Positions 54,741 to 61,815 of a stretch of DNA of 64,000 nucleotides are shown here, in pieces; within the stretch, counting starts at the first letter, position 1, and each line of letters opens with the position of its first letter. The notes beneath the pieces were generated by a model. That model had not been told where the DNA came from. It made no database searches and worked only from the letters and a program-made list of their open reading frames with translations. The stretch spans positions 310,001-374,000 of the forward strand of contig JANCYW010000012.1 in assembly GCA_026184775.1 (NCBI GenBank). The letters are read 5' to 3'. Made by a program: the position numbers and the translations under genes. The stretch is from Cyanidium caldarium. Its lineage: Eukaryota > Rhodophyta > Bangiophyceae > Cyanidiales > Cyanidiaceae.

Positions 54741-55307
54741 ATGCTGGCGTTCCTTACTCCTTCCTACGCGCTGCGTACGACGCACGCCGGCGGCGCGGCG
54801 CGCCGTGCACGTGTTTGCGCACCGCGGCGCCTGCAGGTGGCCGCGCAGCTGCAGGCCGAGCCGCAGCCAGGCGAGCCGGGCTACCGCCCTAACGTCGCCG
54901 GCGGGCGCTCTGGAAAGGGCAAAGGGGAGGGTGCAGCGCCCAAGACGGGCAGCTCGCAGGCAGTGCCGGAGGCGGCCAAGCAAGCGATCCGTGCGCCCAT
55001 GGCGGCGGTGGGCCGGCCCAAGATAACGCCCAAGACCAAGTCGTACGAGATGGAGGAGCCGCAGGCGCCGAAAGTGAGCTCGTTTGCGGAGGCCCGTGCC
55101 AAAATGTCGGGCGCGGGCACCGGCACATCGGCGGTGTCCACGGCGTCGCCCAAGGCCATTCCGGGGCCACAGGGGCGCCGCTCCAGCGTCGACAGCGGCC
55201 TGGTGCCCAAGTTCCCCGGACTGCCGGATTATCTGCAGCCGCTGCCGGAGGATACGCGCGAGCAGCGGGAGAAGCTGCGTATGCGCATTCCGACGGGCCG
55301 TAAGTAA
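54741..55307 (+). CDS. Probable plastid-targeted low-complexity protein, unknown
   Basis: 188 residues from the ATG at 54741. It starts MLAFLTPSYALRTTHAGGAA and continues with Arg/Ala-rich sequence to about residue 40, which resembles a red-algal transit peptide (early Phe, no acidic residues). The mature part is disordered and rich in Gly, Pro, Lys and Ala. The conserved-looking end, VPKFPGLPDYLQPLPEDTRE and then KLRMRIPTGRK, could be a partner-binding tail. No family is recognised. A GTG upstream at 54681 is ignored. The composition differs from shadow frames, so a real gene is likely. Confidence 0.6.
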   Translation: MLAFLTPSYALRTTHAGGAARRARVCAPRRLQVAAQLQAEPQPGEPGYRPNVAGGRSGKGKGEGAAPKTGSSQAVPEAAKQAIRAPMAAVGRPKITPKTKSYEMEEPQAPKVSSFAEARAKMSGAGTGTSAVSTASPKAIPGPQGRRSSVDSGLVPKFPGLPDYLQPLPEDTREQREKLRMRIPTGRK

Positions 55308-55902
55308 ATCGCAGCCGTGGCGAGGGTCAAGTCAACGATGCGCGCAGGTGACACGGTCGCACTGCCGCCCCCGCCGGCGCCTGTCTACTGGCAATACGCA
55401 TGAAGAACGATACCAGCGCGAAAGCCCAAAGCGCAAGTTGGAAGTGTTGAGAGCGTCGAGTACACCCGGAGAAAGGGACGGCGGCGGCGTAAAGTGGTCT
55501 CCATCGTTGCAGCAACTGCGAAAGCGTCCTGGAGAGCGATCCACCGACCGTGTAGGGTGTACTGCCTGGTGAACACGCCGTACACTCCACCAGTCTGCCC
55601 TCCGACTCTTCCCGCCATACACCACACCGCTGGGTGTTCCCCTGGCTTGCTGTTATCCCGTTCCGTGGTGCTCTCCACTCCTTCCCCGCATTCTGTTCAC
55701 GGACGCATCGGCGCCAGGACATGGTCTCCGCAGCGCTTTCAGGTCTGCGTTCCCCACGCGCTCCTCCCTGCGTCGTGAGCGACTAGACGGACGAATAGCG
55801 CAGTCACACTGAGGCGCCGACGGCCACCACACCTGCACACACACAGAGCTGCACCCCTCTCTCCACCCACCACGCTCTGAGTTGTTCACTGCCTGCCTGC
55901 TC
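55308..55902. other. Intergenic region between two unknown small genes
   Basis: 595 bp. Short ORFs here lack any recognisable domain and I do not annotate them. Confidence 0.4.
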
Positions 55903-56247
55903 ATGAACACCGACGACAGCATCTACCGCGACGCCAAGCCACCGCCGCCGGGCAAGGCGGAGGTGTTCGACTTTGGCACGCGGTACGCTGACTACTTCAG
56001 CCACCCGTACCAATTTGTGGGCATCAACGACCCGGACTATGCACAAGCGCCGACGCTGTGGATAATGCGGGAGAAGCCGCGGCCGTTCCGCCGTCGGGGA
56101 CGGCATCCCGACGAGGAGTACACCTTTACTTTTCGGATGGTGGAGCTGAACGGGACGGGCATGTTTTTCGACCTGTTGCGGCGCGGCAAGATTGAAATGG
56201 AGGTGACGCCGGATCTGTCCTATGTGGTGCGACGGCGCGGTCGTTAA
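55903..56247 (+). CDS. Small conserved-looking protein, unknown
   Basis: 114 residues from the ATG at 55903. The sequence is well mixed and globular-looking, rich in aromatic residues: VFDFGTRYADYFSHPYQFVG, TLWIMREKPRPFRRRGRHPDEEY, then FRMVELNGTGMFFDLLRRGKIEMEV. There is no signal peptide or membrane span. I do not recognise the family. Its TAA stop overlaps the TAA stop of RAD21 on the other strand within a shared TTAA at 56244-56247. Good amino-acid balance makes it a better candidate than other small frames here. Confidence 0.65.
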   Translation: MNTDDSIYRDAKPPPPGKAEVFDFGTRYADYFSHPYQFVGINDPDYAQAPTLWIMREKPRPFRRRGRHPDEEYTFTFRMVELNGTGMFFDLLRRGKIEMEVTPDLSYVVRRRGR

Positions 56248-58145
56248 GTGGCTGTGAGCAGCCGGCGCAGACGGATCTCGCCGTACGGTTCGGGTTGGTG
56301 CACCGCGAGCTGGGCGCGCGACGCCAGCGCTAGCACGCTGGTGAAGAGGCGGGCGGCGTGGGCTACGCGCGACACGGCGTGGTGGTCGTCTGGCGCGACG
56401 GGCGTGAGGGTGGCGAGGCACGCACGGAAGGACGCATCGTGGGGCGCTGGTGGCGCCGCCTGGAGCAGGTGGTCGGTGTAGATGCGCCAGGCCACCGCCG
56501 GGCGTTCGGCGGGGAATAGCACCCGCGGTCGGTGGCGCGATGGCGGGGTGCCTGATGCGAGCGCCGGCACATCATCGTGCCACGGTGTATCCGCGGTGTC
56601 GCCAGCAGTAGCGCGGCCGCCGGAGCTGCCGGCCGCATCCGACAGGCGGGGCAGCGGCGGGCGGGCGGCTACAGCGTGTGGCGCGAGGCTCGTTTCGGCC
56701 GAGCGATCGGATGATACCGAGCGCATGGCCGCCGAGAGAGCGCCGGGCGTGGCCAGATCATGCGGCGCTGCCGACGTGCCCGTGGCGGCGAGAGCGCGCG
56801 TCCGTTCCGGCTCGCTGGCGCTGCCGAATGCGCGTTGCGTGCGGTCGGTTGACGTGCCGGACACTGGCGACGTTGCCGAGGCGGGGGAGGTGTGTGTGAG
56901 GCGGCTGCCGGCAAGCGCCGTCGGCTCCTGCACCAGCATATGGATATAGACGGAGCGCAGGGGGTTGGGGTGCTGCAACGGCAACGGGAAGATGCCCCAT
57001 CGCAGCAGCGGTTCCACCGTGGTCGGTGCGCACGGCGGTGGCACCCGATGTCGACGACCGAGCGCCATCGCGTACACTTCCGGCCAGGCGGGTGAGGCGG
57101 TTCTGGCCCACAGCGCGGTGCGGGTGGAGCGCACGATATCGCGCGTGTCGTGCAGCATGTGGCGCAGTTTGCGCGCTTCGATCTCCGTGCATCCGGTCCG
57201 GTCGACCATGTGATGCATGCGTTTGTAGCCGCGCGGGCGTAACGGGGTGGCGGTGATGGTGGTGGATTTGGCGGCTGCGACTGGCACGGGGGGAACGGGG
57301 CTATGCGGCAGGGATGTGGTGGCGACAGCGCCGGTCGGCAGGCGCGGTGCCGGCGACACGGCGCTGCCAGGCGAGGCACCGTCGCTGGAGAGCAGCGGGC
57401 TCAGAGGCGGCGCCAGTGCCGGCGGCGTCGGAGATGATGACGAGGGCATTGCAGGTGTCGCTGTGCGTAGTGCCGGCTCATCCAGGGTGATACTGCGATC
57501 GTCGGTGACGCGAAACGTGCGCTGCCGGCGGAGGTGCGGCGTGCTCGCATTCTCGGCGGCCGCCGTTCCCGCTGACGAAAGCAGCGGTGAGGGCGCACCA
57601 GCGGCAGGCAGCAGCTCACTCCCGTGGGCCAGCGCCAGGAACACATCGACCGCTACTGCGCTGGAGCACGCCTCATCACTGGCGTGCGCCCAACACCCGA
57701 AGATGCTGTTCACATCGGCGTCGAAGGTGAGCCCGCGCAATGTACCCTGGCATCGCCTGGTCGCCCAGCAACCGATGTCTGGTTTGGCGGGGGCATCCGT
57801 CATCAGGTGGCGCTCCGAATCGGCGTCCGGCACCCGCATCGTCGTGGTCGCTGGATGATGCATACCATGACGCCCGGCGGGCGCCCCGGCGGCGATGTCG
57901 CTGGCCATCTGATACGCCAGCGCTGCCTTGCGCCCATACAACCGCGCAATGCCGCACAACAGAAACGCCTGCAGGCGGAGCGAATACATACCAGCTGTTT
58001 CGAAACGCACCAGCTCGTGGCATAGCGCGTCGATGCTGACCAGCTCCACTGCGCGCCGCGGCAGACGCTCCGCGCCCATGGTGGACGCCAACCACACTTT
58101 GGCCAGTGGGCCACGCCTAGCCAACATATCCGCCGGATAAAACAT
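56244..58145 (-). CDS. RAD21: Cohesin kleisin subunit RAD21/SCC1 (or REC8)
   Basis: Alpha-kleisin that closes the SMC1-SMC3 ring. The N-terminal Rad21/Rec8 domain is clear: MFYPADMLARRGPLAKVWLAST, then LRLQAFLLCGIARLYGRKAALAYQM. The C-terminal winged helix that binds SMC1 is at the end (ARLFTSVLALASRAQLAVHQPEPYGEIRLRRL). Between them lie more than 400 low-complexity residues. Mitotic RAD21 and meiotic REC8 cannot be separated from sequence alone. The ATG at 58145 starts with the family MFY; the frame continues to 58709 but overlaps PUS1 there. 633 aa. An exact E2F site lies 77 bp upstream. Shares its stop tetranucleotide with the plus-strand neighbour. Confidence 0.88.
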   Translation of the reverse strand: MFYPADMLARRGPLAKVWLASTMGAERLPRRAVELVSIDALCHELVRFETAGMYSLRLQAFLLCGIARLYGRKAALAYQMASDIAAGAPAGRHGMHHPATTTMRVPDADSERHLMTDAPAKPDIGCWATRRCQGTLRGLTFDADVNSIFGCWAHASDEACSSAVAVDVFLALAHGSELLPAAGAPSPLLSSAGTAAAENASTPHLRRQRTFRVTDDRSITLDEPALRTATPAMPSSSSPTPPALAPPLSPLLSSDGASPGSAVSPAPRLPTGAVATTSLPHSPVPPVPVAAAKSTTITATPLRPRGYKRMHHMVDRTGCTEIEARKLRHMLHDTRDIVRSTRTALWARTASPAWPEVYAMALGRRHRVPPPCAPTTVEPLLRWGIFPLPLQHPNPLRSVYIHMLVQEPTALAGSRLTHTSPASATSPVSGTSTDRTQRAFGSASEPERTRALAATGTSAAPHDLATPGALSAAMRSVSSDRSAETSLAPHAVAARPPLPRLSDAAGSSGGRATAGDTADTPWHDDVPALASGTPPSRHRPRVLFPAERPAVAWRIYTDHLLQAAPPAPHDASFRACLATLTPVAPDDHHAVSRVAHAARLFTSVLALASRAQLAVHQPEPYGEIRLRRLLTAT

Positions 58146-58221
58146 GCTACAGAATGCCAGGAGGAGAGCGTGCAGGGAGGGATGTGCTGCTCGACAACCG
58201 CGCAGAGATGCCGACCGGTTG

Positions 58222-58229
58222 GCGCGAAA
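58222..58229. promoter_or_regulatory. E2F-type site GCGCGAAA in the RAD21/PUS1 divergent promoter
   Basis: Exact TTTCGCGC on the minus strand, in the context GGCGCGAAAA, 77 bp upstream of the RAD21 ATG and 170 bp upstream of the PUS1 ATG. The same element and spacing occur above the second E2F gene. Confidence 0.55.
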
Positions 58230-58398
58230 ACTACTCGCCCGTCGCACCATTTCCGATTCGCAGCGCGAAGGGAATTCCCGGAACCGTATAAGGGACGATT
58301 CCCTCTCCTCCGGCCGATCGGCCGCTGCGGTCTGACGGCGTTGCGGCCGTCTGTCGGACCGGGCATCGGCCACCGACCGGTGTGACTCGGATGAGGGC

Positions 58399-60402
58399 AT
58401 GGTGGAGCGTTGCCTGGGGTGTTTTGTGTCCAGTGCGGTGACGGGTTGGTGGACAAGTGTGCGTGCTGGCGTGTTGTGCGGTCGGAGACGGTGGTTGTCG
58501 CCGCCGCTGGTGGTGGTGAGGCGGCGGCTGACCGTCGGTCGGGGCATCGGTCGCCGAGTCCGGGCCGCAGCTAGCGCTGACCGCGTTGCCGAGCGCGCTG
58601 GGCCCGCCATGGAGAATGGAACATGCGAGAAGGGAGAGCTCGATGCCCGTATGGAGGACAATGTCGGCGGGCGATTCCACCGACCAGAGGCGGCTGTCAA
58701 GCGCAGCAAGCGGAATGTGGCGTTGTGGTTCGGTTACGTGGGCACCGAGTACCGCGGATCGCAGGTGAACCTGGCGGTGCCGGCCGCCGAGGGTCAGGCG
58801 TCTGAATCTGTCGCCCTCACCCCGCCGTCGTCGGATCACAACGGCACCGATGCGGCGGCCCGAATGCGGGCGCTGGCTACCGATACCGTGGAGGCGCAGC
58901 TGGGGCGAGCCTTCTACCACGGCGGTACGGTGAGCGACGCCAACGCCTTTGACTGGAACAAAATGCACTGGTCGCGTGCCTCACGCACCGACAAGGGCGT
59001 GCACGCGGCGGCGAATGTCATGTCGGCCAAGCTGTTGCTCGATCACGAGACCGACCTGACCTCCACGAACGAACTGAGCGACGCGTGGCTGCAGCGGCTG
59101 AACGAGCAGTTGCCGCCGAGCATCCGCATACTGGGTGGTCGACGCGCCAGCAAGCATTTTCGAGCGCGCTACTGCTGCAGCATGCGCGAATACGAGTACC
59201 TGATACCGCGGTGGGTGCTGGCCGGTAACGAGGACGTCTTCTTGGAGGTGCTGCGGCTGTTCGAGGGCACGCACCGCTTTCACAATTTTAGCGGACGAGA
59301 GCGCAAGCGATCCAGTGGGTGGTTTATCAAGCACGGGCGCACGTTACCGGATGAGGAGGAAGGAGAGGAGGGGGAGGAGGGGGATGACGAAGGGGACGGG
59401 CAGCACCGAGGCCGCGTCGCGAACGAGAACGGCGCGGCCTCGGTGCATGGCGAGGCGCTGCCCGCATATCAGCACGCCCGAGAGGCCATCCAAGAGGTGC
59501 ACAGCGAAACGACGGCAGACGGCGCATCGCCTCCGGTGCAGCACAATGATGCGCACAGTTTTGAGGTCGGCGAGCCGGAGCACCGCCCCAACGTCACCCA
59601 GGTGGCGTATCCGGTGGCGCACCCCGAACGACTCCGCAGCAGCTACTATATGCGCACGCTGTTCTCGTTCGCGATGGAGGCGTGTCCGGCACCGGACGCC
59701 GCTGCATCCTCGGCCGCGCCGCCGTATTGGATTGTGCGCGTGATCGGGCAGTCGTTTGTGCTGCACCAGATACGGTTGATGCTGGGTGCGGCGGTATCGG
59801 TAGCGCGCGGCCTGCTGCCGCTGGAGGCGGTGCGCGCCTCTCTGAACGGGCCGTTCCGCGTACAATATCGGCGCGTGCCCGGCAGCGGGTTGCTGCTGGC
59901 GCGAGCGACTTTTTGGGATGCCAAGGCCGAGCGGTACCGCCTGGAGAGCACGGCGACGATTGAGCGGCGCGTCGACGCCTTCAAGCGCAACGTGCTCTAT
60001 CCGCACATCTACCCGCTGACCGATCAGGAGTGGCGCGTGCATCTGGACGAGCAGGCTGGCGGGCAGGTCGCGTATCAGAACGTGCAAACGCTGTTGCGCC
60101 AGTACGATCGCTGGCGCACACGGATGGAGCAGGCGGCGCGCGAGCGAATGGCGCGCGCCCCGGCGGCCCCGGCGTCCATGAAAGCGGAACCGCGCGGCAC
60201 GCGATCGATGCTGCCGCGGGGATTGCAGACGGCGCTCGCGCTACGACATCGCCTGCTGCCCGGCCCGCAGCTGTGCCACGTGCGCCATCAGCTATGGGGC
60301 GCGGTGGCGGACGGCCGCCTGCCGTCGCGTCCATCCCTCGACGAATGCATGGCCTACTACGAGCAACACCTGCGAGACGCAGAGGAGGCGGCGCGATCGT
60401 AG
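58399..60402 (+). CDS. PUS1: tRNA pseudouridine synthase, PUS1 type
   Basis: TruA-family enzyme that makes pseudouridine in tRNA. The catalytic Asp is in RASRTDKGVHAA (Asp198). Other family blocks are NVALWFGYVGTEYRGSQ, LNEQLPPSIRILGGRRASKHFRARYCCSMREYEYLIP, THRFHNFSG and VRVIGQSFVLHQIRLMLGAAV. This pattern matches eukaryotic PUS1/PUS2. An acidic Glu/Gly-rich insertion (about 315-330) and a Pro-rich C-terminal tail are extra. The first 70 residues are Arg- and Val-rich with little acid, resembling an organelle presequence. A second ATG at 58609 starts MENGTCEKGE, so dual targeting from two starts is possible, as known for human PUS1. 667 aa. Confidence 0.92.
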   Translation: MVERCLGCFVSSAVTGWWTSVRAGVLCGRRRWLSPPLVVVRRRLTVGRGIGRRVRAAASADRVAERAGPAMENGTCEKGELDARMEDNVGGRFHRPEAAVKRSKRNVALWFGYVGTEYRGSQVNLAVPAAEGQASESVALTPPSSDHNGTDAAARMRALATDTVEAQLGRAFYHGGTVSDANAFDWNKMHWSRASRTDKGVHAAANVMSAKLLLDHETDLTSTNELSDAWLQRLNEQLPPSIRILGGRRASKHFRARYCCSMREYEYLIPRWVLAGNEDVFLEVLRLFEGTHRFHNFSGRERKRSSGWFIKHGRTLPDEEEGEEGEEGDDEGDGQHRGRVANENGAASVHGEALPAYQHAREAIQEVHSETTADGASPPVQHNDAHSFEVGEPEHRPNVTQVAYPVAHPERLRSSYYMRTLFSFAMEACPAPDAAASSAAPPYWIVRVIGQSFVLHQIRLMLGAAVSVARGLLPLEAVRASLNGPFRVQYRRVPGSGLLLARATFWDAKAERYRLESTATIERRVDAFKRNVLYPHIYPLTDQEWRVHLDEQAGGQVAYQNVQTLLRQYDRWRTRMEQAARERMARAPAAPASMKAEPRGTRSMLPRGLQTALALRHRLLPGPQLCHVRHQLWGAVADGRLPSRPSLDECMAYYEQHLRDAEEAARS

Positions 60403-60480
60403 AGGCGACACCACGGACGCCATTTACGGAGGGCGTGTGGAGAGCGCCGGTCGCCGACGGACATCACCCCGCGACACCTC

Positions 60481-61509
60481 TCACAACTTCCACACGTGTG
60501 CCTCGCGGTATCCGAGCGCTTTCAGTGCGCCGCTCAGCTCGCCCTGTTTGCGGTCCTTGGTCTTGGGTCCACTCACGGCCTCCATCATGCCCGGCGGGCC
60601 GCACACCAACACGAACGGATCGCGCTCGGGCGGCGGCAGCACCCGCTGCAGGTACTCGCGCGTCACGAGGCCGTGCGTGATGTTCGGCGCTGGCACCAGC
60701 GGCGCCTCTTTCACCACATACTGTATCTGCAGGTAGCCGTCACTGGACTCGGCCAGTGCTTCAATGTCTTGTCGCATCAGGATCTCCAGTTCGGAGTTGT
60801 TGGCGAAGACGAGCAACAGTCGCGCCGGCAACCGCCGCTCGTCGCCCTCCCGCCGCCGTCGCACCAGATCTTGTATCAGCTGATAGCACGGAGTCACCCC
60901 GGTGCCGCCCGCGATGAGCACCACGTCGCGGCCGGCGTGCTCGCCCGCTGTCATGCGGTACTGCTCGAAGGGGCCTTTCATCTCTACGATGTCGCCGGGC
61001 CGCAGCTCGTGCAAGCGCGGCGACAGTTTGCCGCCGGCGTACTCGCGTATCACAAACGCCAGCGAGCCGTCACTAAACCGCGGCGTAATCGGGTTGTACG
61101 GCCGCACCGCCACCTCGTCGCTGGCCTCGTCCACGCGCGCCCGCAACATCACACACGATATCGGCGGCACCTCCACGGGCGTCGACGTGGCCACCGTGAT
61201 GCCCTCGGCGGCGTCCTGCACCGGCTCGAAGAGGAACCGTCTGGCAGTGGTCGATTCCATACTGGTCTGCACCAACTTCCACGTGGTCCACTCGTTGACG
61301 CTCAACACCGTCTTGTCGCCGCCCAGTCGTCGGTTCAGCGACTGCGCCTGCGCCGACGCCCACGAGAGCCCCGGAAGAGGCAGCCACCGCCGCCAACGTT
61401 CCCGATGTGGGGATGAAGCGGTGGACGCGTCGTGCGATGCGTGATGCAGCCACCAAGCAGCCGCCAGTCCGGTCCCGGCCCCGCCAATGAGTGCTCGACT
61501 CCGTGACAT
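60481..61509 (-). CDS. NADH-cytochrome b5 reductase, mitochondrial (MCR1-like)
   Basis: FAD/NADH oxidoreductase of the ferredoxin-reductase fold. Visible are the FAD motif VRPYNPITP, the GPFEQYRM block, the NADH motif IAGGTGVTPCYQLI and the C-terminal VCGPPGMMEAVSG. A hydrophobic span near the N-terminus (ALIGGAGTGLAAAWWLHHA) after a short basic start resembles the MCR1-type mitochondrial anchor. ATG at 61509 (342 aa); an upstream GTG-initiated extension is ignored. It probably supplies electrons to cytochrome b5 or similar acceptors. Convergent with PUS1, 78 bp apart. Confidence 0.9.
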   Translation of the reverse strand: MSRSRALIGGAGTGLAAAWWLHHASHDASTASSPHRERWRRWLPLPGLSWASAQAQSLNRRLGGDKTVLSVNEWTTWKLVQTSMESTTARRFLFEPVQDAAEGITVATSTPVEVPPISCVMLRARVDEASDEVAVRPYNPITPRFSDGSLAFVIREYAGGKLSPRLHELRPGDIVEMKGPFEQYRMTAGEHAGRDVVLIAGGTGVTPCYQLIQDLVRRRREGDERRLPARLLLVFANNSELEILMRQDIEALAESSDGYLQIQYVVKEAPLVPAPNITHGLVTREYLQRVLPPPERDPFVLVCGPPGMMEAVSGPKTKDRKQGELSGALKALGYREAHVWKL

Positions 61510-61815
61510 GATGATCCCCGACGAGGAGAACGAGAGGCGGAACCGCGACGATCGCCTCTGCCTAGCCCGTCGACACGCCCGGCTGCAAGATCGGACGGCA
61601 CTGAGCGCAGTGCAACTGCAGTCGCGCTGTGCTCGGTGTCTCTGCGGGTCTCTTCGGCGGCGGACGTTCGTCGCTGCAGCGCGACGGCAACGTTCGTCCG
61701 ACGCATCGCGGTCGGGCGGGCGGGCAGCGATGCGGCACAGCGGGTGTAGAAAATGGGATGGAGGGAGAGGATATGCACACACAAGAGTCTGCACACATAG
61801 ATATGCTTTCGATGC
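61510..61815. other. Intergenic region upstream of the cytochrome-b5 reductase gene
   Basis: 306 bp between two minus-strand genes. No supported feature. Confidence 0.4.

Noticed and set aside
58146-58709. Upstream extension of the RAD21 frame
   Set aside because: The kleisin family starts at MFY, encoded at 58145. The extension overlaps PUS1 and the shared promoter.
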